The notes under the pieces: generated by a model | Database searches by the model: none | Told to the model about the DNA's origin: nothing | Seen by the model: only the letters and a program-made list of their open reading frames with translations | Assembly (NCBI GenBank): GCA_001970855.1 | Contig: LSSN01002657.1 | Coordinates: 1 to 43,598, forward strand | Reading direction: 5' to 3' | Source: Smittium culicis | Lineage: Eukaryota > Kickxellomycota > Harpellomycetes > Harpellales > Legeriomycetaceae | DNA length: 43,598 nucleotides | Program-made: the position numbers and the translations under genes | Part shown: in pieces, positions 1 to 11,340 of the stretch | Position numbering within the stretch: position 1 is the first letter of the stretch | Layout of the letters: every line of letters starts with the position of its first letter

Positions 1-2019
1 TCAAATATCATTTCTTAGCCTAGATTGGATAAAAATTATTATTACAATCCCAGAAGTACCCATTACGAATGTAATTTTATCTATATTTAGCTGAATTTAT
101 ATTGCTAAATTTCTTTTTAATAACTTGATACAGATACCAGTTAAAAAATATATTGATATATATTTAATAACAAATGACGACCTTTGATAAGACTCGATAA
201 ATATTTTATTTTCTGTTGACAATTTTTGAATATAAACTGATACTCAGGCAGTATATAAAATGGAAAAAGTTTCTTTATTTATTGATACTGTAGAAAATTT
301 TTAAAGTTAATTTCCACATAGTAATCTAAATATTTAATTTTTTAATTAATATTTATAATAAAATTCTAATTATACATATTCTGAGGTTTATAATAGCCAC
401 CTGTTCACGTAGCAGTGGTTTCGATGCGATGTAAAAATTCAACGGCTGAGTTGATTTCAGTCTTCTTAGCATGATTTTCAGAGACAATTTTATACTTTTT
501 TTTTTTAAACAGATTTGTGGCTTAAAATAATTTAACTGATTATTTAATTTTATTTTTAATTAAACTAAACCAGTTGATAAGGACTTAATAAAGTAGGTTT
601 TAAAGTTGAAAAAAATTTATTAAGTGTATTTATTTATTTTTCTTATTCTGAGTATAATGTTTTATTTAAATTTTGGTTTTATCACGATAAAAGATTGATT
701 TAAGGGTTTAAAAAAATTTTTTTTAAAAAGATAAATGGAAATTATCTATTCTATTCTTTAATTTATATAATTTAGTTCAATATGATTAAAATTTAATGTC
801 TTTTTCATAGAATAAGTTATTATTTATAAAGCAAATTCAAACGACTACAAAAAAAAAATCTCGAATATTTATTTTAATAAAAAGTTTTATTTAAATTTAT
901 ATTCCGGGTGTACTAAAAAAGCAGTTTTTGTCCAGAAATACTACAGATTGTGATTGAATATTTAACTAAAATAATGATCCGATTTCAATTTATTCTCTTA
1001 TAGTTTTTATAGTAAAAATATTATAAATTAAGATACAATTTTTTATAGTTAAATTTTTTGAACAGTGAAAAACTATGCTTCTTTTTAATTTGATTTATCT
1101 AATTGGATATCAATAAGCTTAACTATAATCTATTAAAATTAATTGAGTCTAAATAGAATTTATTCTGACAAATAAAATTATGAATGATAAAAAAGATTTT
1201 GATCTTTTTGATCAATTTAATTTACATATCTTGGAGATTCCTCTAACAGCAAATACATATAAATAAGAAGTTAATATCAAAACTTAAACCCCCTTTTAAG
1301 AACTTATTCAAAAACAATAATTATATTTTTAAAACTTTTTAAATTTAACAGATACTTTATTACGCCAAAGCGTTAAGCGATTTAATTTAGCTTTAAATAA
1401 CGCTTTTAGTTCAAGATAAAAAGAAATATATAAATCATAATAACCTGTTTCTTATAACTTAAAAAAAGATGATTTTTAGAATTAGAAAAAAAATACAAAG
1501 AAAATGTTCAAAAAAAGAAGATAAATGCGCAAAAAATTATAAAATCAGCTCAATACCTATTTTTTGGGTGTTTGAGCTTTTAATTTGTAGTTTTTTTTTT
1601 AACAAGCCAATAAAGAATAAAAAGTCAAGCAGTTTTAAATCTGTTTTTATTGGATAAATTACTTGTTTACTGCTTCTTTAATCGTAAATATTAAAAACGA
1701 AGTAAAAGAAAATTTTAGATATAAAAGATTGAAAATGCCGCTATTAATTTATAAATTGATGCTCTTATTCCATAATTACTTAATAAAAGAAATTTTTAAA
1801 ATTTATAACCAAAATATCTAAATTTTTTGGAACAAAAAATATTTATTTTAAAAAAAAAAAAAACTTGAAACTCAAAATGAATTTTTTCTTTTTGAAATAT
1901 TGAATAAAAAACACCTTAGAAAATATTCTATTTTAGGAATGATGTTTTTTAAAGTTTTTTCAGTGATCAAAATTTAATGGAATCTACATAAAAAAATAAT
2001 AAGTTGAAAAAAATATATT
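1..2019. other. AT-rich gene-poor stretch
   Basis: No coding region is convincing here. The open frame at 1469-1657 is Lys/Phe/Ile-rich low-complexity translation of AT-rich DNA. A 9-bp inverted repeat (AAAGCGTTA and its complement TAACGCTTT) occurs around 1366-1405. A slightly GC-richer patch near 395-470 contains a motif resembling a tRNA A box. Nothing else is supportable. Confidence 0.5.
2007..2013 (-). terminator. Pol III terminator (T7) after tRNA-Leu
   Basis: A run of seven T on the minus strand lies 6 nt past the 3' end of tRNA-Leu. This is the standard RNA polymerase III termination signal. No T run of four or more separates the two tRNA genes upstream, so this is the first terminator after both. 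Confidence 0.8.
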
Positions 2020-2100
2020 GATGACTGTGGGGTTCGAACCCACGCATGTTTCCATATCAGGGCCTAAACCTGACCCCTTGGACCACTCGGGCAAGTCACC
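2020..2100 (-). tRNA. tRNA-Leu(UAG)
   Basis: This is an 81-nt class II tRNA, read on the minus strand. The acceptor stem GGTGACT pairs with AGTCATC. The anticodon stem TCAGG/CCTGA encloses loop TTTAGGC, which gives anticodon TAG and reads CUA leucine codons. The extra arm is an ATG/CAT stem with a GAAA loop, as expected for a leucine tRNA. The T arm is GTGGG-TTCGAAC-CCCAC and supplies a perfect B box. No intron is present. It lies 3 nt downstream of tRNA-Cys and is followed by T7, so it is probably the second half of a dicistronic transcript. Confidence 0.97.
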
Positions 2101-2103
2101 ATA

Positions 2104-2174
2104 GGACCGACCGTGGATTGAACACGGGACCATCCGATCTGCAATCGGAAGCTCTACCTCTGAGCTATCGATCC
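2104..2174 (-). tRNA. tRNA-Cys(GCA)
   Basis: This is a 71-nt tRNA, read on the minus strand. The acceptor stem GGATCGA pairs with TCGGTCC (one G-T wobble). The D arm is GCTC-AGAGGTA-GAGC. The anticodon stem TCCGA/TCGGA encloses loop TTGCAGA, giving anticodon GCA. The T arm is CCGTG-TTCAATC-CACGG. All arms pair and no intron is present. Only 3 nt (TAT on the coding strand) separate it from the downstream tRNA-Leu, with no terminator between them. Confidence 0.97.
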
Positions 2175-2193
2175 ATGTCAATTCAACAAAATT

Positions 2194-2206
2194 ATTATAT
2201 ATATAC
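2194..2206 (-). promoter_or_regulatory. TATA-like element upstream of the tRNA pair
   Basis: An alternating TA stretch lies about 20-32 nt upstream of the tRNA-Cys 5' end. In fission yeast and some other fungi Pol III genes need an upstream TATA in addition to internal boxes; position and sequence fit that arrangement. In such AT-rich DNA a chance match is possible. Confidence 0.4.
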
Positions 2207-5200
2207 ACAATAATGTTTTTTTCATCTTGTTTACGTTAATTATGGAATATCATCACCAGCTCCAAGAGATATAAATACCTCGAGACAGTAAGTTTGGCTC
2301 GAGAACTTTAGCTATTTTTGAAAGAAAATTATAGTTTCTTATTTATTAAAAATTAATCTCATTAATAAAACTTTCTAATTAAAATTCTTTCTTGTAAATC
2401 TATTTTTTTTGATGCGAGGTGTTGTATAATTACATAAATCCTCTTATAATATTAGATTCTATAATTATTATAAGACTCGTTTGTGGAACTAGGCGTTGTA
2501 TAACTAGTTTTATATGACAATGTTAATTAAATGTATTTATAAATATATATTTTGGCTATTTTTCTTGAGTTTTATATTATTCTATACAACAATATGACAG
2601 CCATATTGTCAAAAGAATTCACATAGCATTTTATAATTATATTATTATCATTTTTTACGCACCAATAAGCTCTATAATAGTATAAAATTCATACGAGCCT
2701 GTTTCCTTCATTAACTGTTTCATCTTAAAAATAGCTATAAAATGAGATGTATAGAATAAAATTTGGAAATGGAGTTTTTCATTTATCTAGAATAGCTCAG
2801 TATAAATTTTATTCGATAAAAAACCAACTTTACAATTTTTTAAATGACATAGATATATCATTTACATAATTATGTCTATTAAATTAGCTTCGTATAAAAT
2901 ATATACGGAAATTTTCTTGCGTGAAATTGTACTTTTAAAAAGTAACTATTTCCCCTCTTTTATTTTTCGGAATATGAGGTAATATAATAATTTAGTGGGT
3001 TTAGGAACACGTTATTCTAGTAATTATATCATTTTTTAATTTTCTTACTCAGAGAGGCAATTGGCCATTTTTCTTCAAGGTGGTAATAAGTCTTTTCAAA
3101 TGATATAAATACTAACACTAAGTGTAATATTATTATTATAATATCTATTCAAATATAAATGACTTTTTCCAGTTAAAAGATTAAATATATCAATTTTCTA
3201 AATTTATTTATCTAGTATTTCAACTATAATTCGATCTCTCTTAGTTGGAGGTATTAAAGATAACTATTGTTAATTTTTACAGCGTGATTCTGAAAAAAGT
3301 CTATCAATATACACAAGTGTGGCAGACCCACCCAGGGCATCATATGGTTAAGTTTTTTTTTTGTACTCGAGTCCATCAATTTACATTCATAAGTATATCA
3401 AAAATTTAGATGTTTAAAGTATGAAAGTAGGATAGTTAAGCCCCAAATTTTTTATTTTTGATTATAAGCTTTGTAAATCAAGCTAAACATAGAATTTTAT
3501 TAGGATATGAGCAATTTTAAACTGTTTTGATTTTGATTAAATGGTGTAATTCATGACTCAAATTATCATCAATATAGCATATCTATAGCAAATTTACGAG
3601 ATCAGAGAGGGCGGGTTTTTATTATTTTTATTTTACATTGTATCACCTACATAATGGAATTTAATCTCATAATATGATATATCATATTATTGAAGCTACA
3701 AATATATAATATTATATTAGAATTATTACAAGCAAAAAAAAAACTATGGTTTTTAGCGCCTTTATGATAGAATAAAAATAAGAGGTAAAAAAAATAAAGT
3801 TACTATTTACAAAAAAATGCAATCAAATGATATATTTTTTTGGTTGCTATGACGTTGATTATCGAGAGAAATTATTTATTTATTATTTATATCCAATGAC
3901 CTTTAGTTTGACTTATCAAGAACATCATAGATAATTATATATACATGTATATTTATTATCAATAAATTAATATCATATACCAATGTTTACTGTATTAACC
4001 TGTACTAATAAACACATTTATCAAATAATTTCCTTATTTAATTTAGCTGAGACATTATAGTGACTACATTAAGAGATTTTTGATATATTCTATATTTAAT
4101 TCATTATATTTAATATTGTATATATAATAAAATATTTTATTATTATTATTATTTTCTTATTGTTTAAATTTTGATTATAGCGAGAACAGCTATTATTAAT
4201 TTCATATGTCTGAACAATTTCATAAAAAATATATGGGCGAATCTAATTTAAATCAAACTTGTCTGTCACTAGATTTATCTTTTCATATTATACAATATAT
4301 AATAATTAATGGATGTATAGTAAAATTGCGATCATTTTTGTATACGCTACGTTAGTACTGTTAAGAAGAGAGTGATTATAGCACAGTTGATCAAATGTAT
4401 TTCAATTTTTATAGATTTTTTTGATTATAAGTAGAATTAGAGTACATTAACCTCTTCTCTCTTCATTTTATTTCAAAGTTATGATTTTTTTTAGGAAATA
4501 TGTGTAGATTAGCTCGTACATTTGACTCGAAAAATACTACTAATTTCGGGTATTTTATTGTAGCCACTATAAAGTATACTGATCATAAAAATATCGACTA
4601 ATTTCTAAATATGAAAAATATATAAATTATATTTGTACAGGCAAAAAAACAATTCTCCCTAAACAGGATTCTTGTTACTCGAGAGTTTGTATATATTTTA
4701 GCTATATGATTTCAATTTTAGCTTTGTTAAAAAGCGCTTGGTATTTCACATCTGATATATTAAATCTTGGTGTTTACTTGAACTAAGCCATATTTCTTGC
4801 ATGGTTTTAATTTTCTTATGACCAATTTTTTTATATATCATTATGATATTTGTATACATTATTTTCGGCACAACCCATTTTCTAGCAATTAATGTATTTT
4901 TAAGGCTCATTTTTTTATTTTTGGAAATCACAGGCTTGCATCCAAATTCAAATTTTCGACTAATTACTATAACTTTAATCTTTTTATACCTTTTTTAAAT
5001 GTCAATACCTCATTTAACATTTATGCCAAAGATTTGCAAGGTAAAATTTCTTAAAAATTAACCTTTTGACTAGGTGATTGAATCATAGGACTTTCATACC
5101 ATAATACCAATTTCCATTACTCTCTGTAGGCTATAAATTTTTAGCTGTCAGTATGAATGTATTAATAATTAATATATCAAGTCTTCATACCTTTTAAAAG

Positions 5201-6640
5201 ATGTAAAAGATACCTCTTTGTAATACTCTATTACAGACTTTATTTTTGATTTATTTTCATTTTATTACAACCGTTACTTTTAGTCGTAGATCAGTTTGAG
5301 ATATATATACTCGTTATTCGGTCTCTCCATGTTGCTTCAAACAATGCGTTTACTTTTTATTTTCTAAATTTGATTATTTTAATAAAAAAAAGTTTTTAGA
5401 GATTGTGGTGGATACAGAGGTGCGGTTTTTTCACTGATATTAGGTTCCTATATAATCATAACGTTTTTTATAAGGGGTTTTCGATTCTTATTTAAGTTTA
5501 GATAGTTATAATAGCTCAAAAATATTATTTTTGAACATTTACAATTATGGTTCAAATAACTCTACAGCTTGAAAAATTATCAAATTTTTATGCATTTTTA
5601 AAACTATCTAAACCAAATTTTATTCGTGTTCTGAATACTTTTTAGTATGTAATGTCATGTATATGATGATAGCATGCTATATTCAATAATATACGTGGAA
5701 ATATCAGCTGTTCGATTTATGTGTTACCCATTTATTAAGATAGCTAAAATAGCCTCTGGTATAATAGGTGTACTCTCGTACTATTTAAATCCACACCACT
5801 CCCCCTCGTTTTCTAAAGAGAAATTATTATACATTAAAAGATTATGTATATTTAATACCCGCTATTTTTAATTTTCTTTAGAGAAGAAACCAATTTACGC
5901 ATTTTGAACCATTTTTGCTATTTATTTTTGTAAGTGGATACGAGAGGGGATGTGACTAAAATGCGATATTTGAGAAGTGTTAGTTTAAAATTCATTTTAC
6001 AAAAATCGTTCATTCAATTACCCTCTCACATAAGAAAAGTGTATACCCCTTTTATTTATACAAAGAATTTTCCAATTTCATACCGCTGTTAGTAAATTTT
6101 AAAAAATTTTATTTAGGCGATGAGAAGTAGATATTTGTGAGGCAGCCAAAGTAATGTCTAAACGGGTTTTAATTATTAATTTGCTAAAATTTTAGATTTT
6201 TTTGATGGTAAGTATTATTTATAAAGTAATTCTATTAGTAATCAGCGATACATTTATATAAAATGATAACATTTTAAAGCAAGTTAATACCATAGTGATT
6301 CTATTTTATTAATATCATTTTATATATACATAAAGTTGATATAGAAATCGACCTTTTCGTATGTATTATAAAACTTGGCTATGGTAGTAATATCAAGGTT
6401 TATTAAAGAGATAAATATTAAACATGCGAATTTTTTTAGATAGAAATTTTGATTTATATAAAATAAAGAGGTACAGTCTACCAAAAGCGAAAAAGTTAGA
6501 GGAGGGGGGGGGGTGCTGATTTGCAGATGAGATTGTAGTTAATGAAAAACAAGAGATAGTAAATAACAAAAGGTTATAAAAATGAAAGTGAAAATTATTA
6601 GAAAAGATAATTGCTAATTATTCAAAAGGGCAGGAGAATT
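2207..6640. other. AT-rich intergenic region
   Basis: No supportable gene. Short open frames at 4746-4931 (minus) and 5674-5871 (plus) lack family resemblance and have composition expected of AT-rich noncoding DNA. A perfect 22-bp palindrome lies at 3669-3690. A run of ten G at 6504-6513, in the 3' flank of the PP2C gene, is striking in this composition. Confidence 0.5.
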
Positions 6641-8363
6641 TTATTTCGAGTCTAATTTTTTTTCAGGTACGGTAGTGCTTGATTCGGAGGTAGCATCAGA
6701 AGATTTAGCAGATGAAGATTCGCTGGGTGCAGATTCATCATTACCTTCCTTTTTATGAGCAGAATCAGTTGATTGAATAGCACTATCTTTAGAATTTTCA
6801 GTTGGATTAACTTCAGTAATTGTCATGCGGGCTTCAGACTCGGACTCACTATTTTCAGAATCAAGGGAATCCATTGCACCGATTTCGTGTTTTTCATTTT
6901 TGAATGCAGTTGAAATTGACTCATACCATTCGTTTTCAGATTTTCCATGGAGAATTCCAATGATGACAACAGTCATGTTATCACATCCGACACCACCAAG
7001 CTCACTTTCGCCAGCTAGACATTTTTCCATCAATTGTTCAGAGATTTCATCTAGTTTCATACCTAGAGATATATGTTCTCTGACAAAGTGAACAACCTGT
7101 TGGTTTGAAAGACAGTCCCAGATACCTAAAGTTTTAGTGAAATGTTAGATGGGATTAAGATGAATTCAAATAAGGATAATATAGAGTATAATGATAGCTT
7201 ACCATCACAAGCAACGACGATAAATTCGTCATCTTTAGTTAAAGTTCGGTTTAAAACGTCAGGAAGGGCTAATGAAATTGAAATATGTTTAGAATAAAGG
7301 TAAAGAATGTTATAATTAAGGAAAAAATACCTGTGACAATTTGTTCTTCGTCTGATTTTCTATCGTTTTTTTTGAAGTCAAAGTCTCCGAGAGCTCTTGA
7401 CAAGGCGAGGTTTCCTAATTGTGAAATTAATATAGTATTAAGATATAATAAAGAAAGGTAAAAAGAAGTGTAGATAGGAATACCATTAACTCTTCCAAAT
7501 TCAACGAAGCCGCCTCCGGCAACAATTCTTTTGTATTCCTCTATTGAAAAAAAAAAGGATAGGGGATTAGTGAGAATAAATAAAATTAAAGAAATCAATA
7601 CATACCAGCATTGCTAGGTTTATGATCGAAAGAGAGCTCAACAGCTTCACCTGAACAGCTGAGAATAGATCTAGAATCGCCAGCATTACCCTAAATAGGA
7701 AAGGTATAGGTGAGAATTTAATATGGCTAAAAAGGTATATAATATAAACTTACGCAGTAAATCTGGCCTTCTGGGGTTATTAATACGGCAACAGAGGTAC
7801 AGCCTGAGGGATCTCCGGACTTAGTGGATACTATAAGTAAAGAATGGCAGAAGTAGTAGTATGAAACATAGATAATAAAGGAGAAGTTGATGGAGCGTAC
7901 TTTTTCTTAATTCAGAGTCAGCAGACATAAAACCGTCTCGAATAGCTAACTCGTATTCCCCTTTTGCGAAATGCTCGGAGTCAAAAATATGTTTATGCAA
8001 AAACTTTCCAGCAAAGATAGCAGCGTTAGATCCTAAAAGAAGATTAGGAGTTAGATCAAAGATAAAAGAAAGTATATAGGGTATTCGAACTTACCTCCGT
8101 GCCCATCAAAGACGGCGAAGAAGGCTATTTTTGACTTTTCGTCAATATTTAAAAGAGTAGTGTGTGCATCTTCCATTGCTATCCGAGTAAAAAGAGAAAT
8201 AGGTAGAGTTAGTATTTATTAAAAGGGAAGTTGGAGTGGTAGAGGCGGTAGGATGCTTACTTATTCTCCATCCTTGCATTGAAGAAGCAGCATAGATGTA
8301 TTGATCATCTCCACCGCTGGTGGTGTCTTTGGTGGTTATAGGATTAGATAAAGTTTGGCCCAT
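6641..8363 (-). CDS. PTC2: Type 2C protein phosphatase, Ptc2/Ptc3 type (9 exons)
   Basis: This is a metal-dependent Ser/Thr phosphatase (PPM/PP2C family). Yeast relatives switch off MAP-kinase and DNA-damage kinase signalling. Exons on the minus strand are 8363-8261, 8178-8095, 8032-7901, 7830-7754, 7690-7606, 7540-7484, 7414-7331, 7268-7203 and 7125-6641, giving 390 aa. The eight introns are 62-82 nt, with GT donors (one GTACGC, several GTAAGT/GTAAGC) and TAG acceptors. Metal-site motifs are in order: MEDAH (36-40), DGHGG (59-63), GNAGDSR (133-139), DHKP (154-157), ACDGIWD (227-233) and GCDNMT (276-281, Asp278). The N terminus MGQTLSNP resembles yeast Ptc2/Ptc3. The tail from about residue 315 is Ser/Glu-rich and probably disordered. 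The ATG at 8363 was chosen because the preceding codon in frame is GTG, not ATG. All splice phases join correctly. Confidence 0.95.
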
Positions 8364-8421
8364 CACGAAAATTGTTAAGTGTTTAAGATAAAAGTTGGAG
8401 CGGGATATTAATGTTTATAAT

Positions 8422-8434
8422 GAATATATATAAC
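8422..8434 (-). promoter_or_regulatory. Putative TATA box of the PP2C gene
   Basis: The minus strand reads GTTATATATATTC about 60-70 nt upstream of the PP2C ATG, a plausible TATA element for a short 5' UTR. No other promoter-like motif is obvious before the GC-richer patch starts. Confidence 0.35.
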
Positions 8435-8439
8435 TCTAA

Positions 8440-9260
8440 GAAAAAGCAGTGAAAAACTAGTTGAACGAGAGAACTGTTTAGCATCGAGACAAAAAGAAAT
8501 CACAATGACAATTCATCGACAGCCTTACTCGAACTCTCAGAGCGTGTTTTTAAATCTTCATCACTGATTGGTCGGTTCTTAAAGAGCCCAGAACGCATTA
8601 TTTGAGCTGAGCGCAGGCAGCAAATAGAAATGCTGGAGGCTGCGATACATACATTCCTCCGCTTTGTAGGCGACAATTGTGCCTCTATTTTGGCAGTCTA
8701 AAATTTTCGGCCCCTCTACAGCTGTCATCCAGGCGATTCTCGCTGATAATTGGCTAATTCATCCCCACACAACAGTTGCCAACTAATGGGGTCTCTACTT
8801 TTTGAATCAAATATGGCCCTGTGACATTCTCTTCAATCCTACACTCGCTGTCACCGATGCGTGCCAATCGAAGCTTTGTGCTGGGTCTCTTAATAAACAA
8901 CGACGCCCAATAGCTGCCTACTTTCGTACTACAGGATAAGCCCTGCATCAATGATGCTAAACCCAATAGCAGCTCTGTTCAGCTATAAATAGTCAGAGGC
9001 AATAAACGAACACTGTACGCAGAACTACAAGGCGCTTGAATAAACAAACGCCCGCTACTGGTAGAGCATCAATAAACAAATAAACAATCACTCGTATCAT
9101 ACAGGCTAGCTCACGCAAACACCCTCTTTGTACCGTGCATTGTCTGTAGCCTCCAGCCACTCATGCTTATTGCGCTGAGAAATCATTGTAGGTCGGTAGC
9201 CAATTGCTGTCCATCTTTACCAATAAACCTCGACATTAGAACGAACAGCCAACCAAGCTG
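8440..9260. other. GC-rich patch upstream of PP2C
   Basis: This segment is clearly richer in G+C than the rest of the window and contains several CpG sites. It has a 70-codon open frame on the minus strand (8754-8966), but that frame begins at a non-ATG codon and shows no family motif. Several short AATAAACAA-type repeats occur around 8890-9080. It could be promoter DNA for divergent genes, an untranslated RNA or the remains of a transposon. I cannot decide among these. Confidence 0.35.
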
Positions 9261-9266
9261 ATAGCC

Positions 9267-9275
9267 TATATAAAG
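9267..9275 (+). promoter_or_regulatory. TATA box, TATATAAAG
   Basis: A consensus TATATAAAG lies in GC-richer surroundings, about 130 bp before the ATG at 9404. Its context makes it more convincing than TA-rich matches elsewhere. It suggests a plus-strand transcript divergent from PP2C. Confidence 0.4.
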
Positions 9276-9403
9276 ATTCGACGATAAAGATAAATCAATC
9301 CAATAGTTAATTCTAGATTACTTATCAGTATATGCTTTTCGCACCATATACGCTGCTTATTCACCATTGCTATCCTATGAACACATAGCATTTTTTGTTT
9401 ACA

Positions 9404-9686
9404 ATGGAAAGCTTTTTTAACTTTGATCTATTGGATCTATTATTACGTCAATGGATACCAATTGGCAATAGTAATCTGAATAATCAGAATCTATTAGCTA
9501 TTGCGAACTATATATGCACCAATCAGTGTCTCAGTCTATCATGAAGTCGTAGGAGCAAAGGGGGTTGAAGCAAAGTTTGAATATATTTCTCCAAATGCCG
9601 AAGCTGCATATGTAAGCTTGATAATTTGCCAAGAAAATGTGACTTTAACTGCATTTCACAAAATTCTGCTATACAACACTGCCTAG
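9404..9686 (+). CDS. Possible small gene, frame-interrupted, unknown
   Basis: The first frame starts at ATG 9404 (MESFFNFDLLDLLLRQW...) and runs 46 codons to TGA at 9544. A second frame, offset by +1, is open from about 9501 to 9686 and has ordinary protein composition (VSVYHEVVGAKGVEAKFEY...). Either a frameshift joins them or the region is a decayed gene. Alternatively, GTAAGC at 9612 and CCTAG ending at 9686 would make a 75-nt intron, the same size as the PP2C introns, so the second frame may end in intron sequence. No family is recognised. The TATA box at 9267 is consistent with transcription. It could equally be transposon debris. Confidence 0.3.
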
Positions 9687-9995
9687 AACTAGAAACAAAT
9701 CAGGCTGTAGACCTACATCTCCACTATTTTTCATGCTGATACCAACCATCAGATTTTTTTTTTCTAGTTGCTTTAAGTCGAAATATGTTAGCTTGCACTT
9801 TCTCAATCTTCATAATCATTCCAGATTGCTGATTCAGATATACTAGCCCTTTTCAAAGAATCAAGATATGTTTTAAGCGTCAGCTCTACCTCTCTTGCCC
9901 TTAGTTTACACGTCCTGCTTATTTTAGGTTCTTCCAATAATTTATATTTTCTCACTAGTTATAACATTTTCCGATGCTTTACATCTTAAATAATA

Positions 9996-10250
9996 GCTCA
10001 TATAGAGGATTCTTTATTAAGTCATTTTTTAGTGTAGAGTGTTGCAGTTAATAAAATCGGATAAATAATTTGTGGCCTATGAGAAATCGGAATTATTTTT
10101 TAGCAAATACAAATTTCAAAATTAAGCGAAAAAGTAGAAAAATCAAAATACCTTCTCAATTCCGCTAATAATATGAAAGTAATGAACATTCAAGCCAATA
10201 GCATTAAGCTGCAATTAAGCCATCTCTTCGTTCAGCATCGCCCATATAGG
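9996..10250 (-). repeat. Dispersed repeat, copy A
   Basis: Read on the minus strand, this matches plus-strand 26686-26942 over roughly 250 bp with many substitutions. Shared landmarks in order are CTGAACGAAGAG, TTGCAG, ATTGGCTTG, GCTAAAAAA and AATAAAGAAT/CATAAAGAAT. The conserved reading frame (LNEE...LQ.N.IGL) suggests former coding sequence. Confidence 0.5.
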
Positions 10251-10529
10251 CAATATCTTTACCCTCGCTTTTATCCTCTTTTGGCCATATCCGGTAAATT
10301 TATGCAAAACCCTTTCTGAGAAACACTCTTAAAATAAATTAATTTGATGATTCGTTAAATTTATATTAGTATATTTATCATTTGCTAGAATTATTCAGTA
10401 AGCTAATAGTTTTATGACTCACAGAATTTAGATAATTTACGAATACAATTAGATATATTACGAATATCAAAAACTGTATACCGTTCATGGATGGCTGAAC
10501 TCCTATATCACCCCATCACTCTCATAAAC

Positions 10530-10542
10530 TACTAAGACTCTT
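10530..10542. repeat. Target-site duplication of SINE, left copy
   Basis: The 13-mer TACTAAGACTCTT is exactly repeated at 10687-10699 and brackets the SINE copy. Confidence 0.7.
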
Positions 10543-10686
10543 TTTTTTTTTTTTTTAGTTTGGAAGATTTATTTCAACATAAATAAAAAATATTTAAAAC
10601 TAATTCTAAAATTTATAAAAATGTTAAAAAAAAGTAAAAAAATTTATCAAAAAAGTTTTCACCCGACTCCCCTCCGCCGCTCTAGA
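10543..10686 (-). mobile_element. 5'-truncated SINE copy with A-tail
   Basis: This is a 144-bp insert on the minus strand. It starts TCTAGAGCGGCGGAGGG and ends in a run of at least ten A (a T run at 10543-10556 on the plus strand). Perfect 13-bp direct repeats flank it, the hallmark of LINE-mediated retroposition. Its start (CTAGAGCG..GAGGG) and its end (ATGTT.AAATAAA.CT) match the body of the tRNA-like element at 39485-39707, so it appears to be a headless copy of the same family. Confidence 0.6.
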
Positions 10687-10699
10687 TACTAAGACTCTT
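10687..10699. repeat. Target-site duplication of SINE, right copy
   Basis: This is an exact repeat of the 13-mer at 10530-10542. Confidence 0.7.
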
Positions 10700-11340
10700 A
10701 TTGACTGAAAATATTGCTATTTTATTTGTCATCATAAAAGTTAAATTTAATTTATTCTTTTCCTTAGGCCAATACGCACTTGTAAATTTCAAAAGAACCA
10801 CACACCATTATTTGTGACAACTTAGGCATACATCAACCGGAACATTGCTCTGTTTACTTGACCACAATATGAAAGGCATATACAAATAATATAACTGCCT
10901 TGTTGTGACTCCTTTCGTCATACCAATAGTTTAAAGACATCTGATTGATCGCAAAAGTTTATTACTATTGAAATTATTAGTGGTTAAATATACCAGCTCT
11001 TTCAATTTCCAACCACTTTTTATAATTCAATAAAGCCATACATTACCAACTCGCTTTTACACTTACTATTTGTAAATTTGCTTCAGAAGAATCAAATTAT
11101 CACACAAATTAACCCTAATGTTGTAATTTATAAAAAATGGATCTGATTTGTGTTCAATGGCGTGGTCTTATTCACACGGTCACATTTTCATTTATTTTCG
11201 CTAATGCATACTCATCACTTTTAATTTGATAAAGCAATTCGCTTGAATCTAAACTCATCGCAAGTTTAGTTCCATTTCGCTCTATAAATAATATCTCTTT
11301 TTTCAATGTATATATAAATTTTACCTATACTACCTTCATT

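Larger units (their letters stand above)
9741..11340 (-). pseudogene. Decayed coding-like repeat DNA
   Basis: Several minus-strand segments translate into protein-like sequence separated by stops and shifts. Around 11310-11170 there is a 44-codon run (KKEILFIERNGTKLAMSLDS...). Around 10905-10820 there is a run ending VPVDVCLSCHK. Around 10300-10140 there is a frame containing LPIWAMLNEEMA, then TAA, then LQLNAIGLN. Around 9950-9740 there is a Lys/Arg/Glu-rich run (SRTCKLRAREVELTLKTYL...) with a shift near its end. The 10250-9996 part is repeated at 26686-26942, which shows it is dispersed repeat DNA. A SINE is nested at 10543-10686. No protein family is recognised; a decayed transposon is the simplest reading. 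Confidence 0.3.

Noticed and set aside
7269..7598. 109-codon minus-strand ORF inside PP2C
   Set aside because: It reads through intron sequence. The spliced model keeps all PP2C motifs in frame, so this frame is an artefact.
8754..8966. 70-codon minus-strand gene upstream of PP2C
   Set aside because: It starts at a TTG, has no flanking exon signals and no motif; several frames in this GC-rich patch are open by composition.
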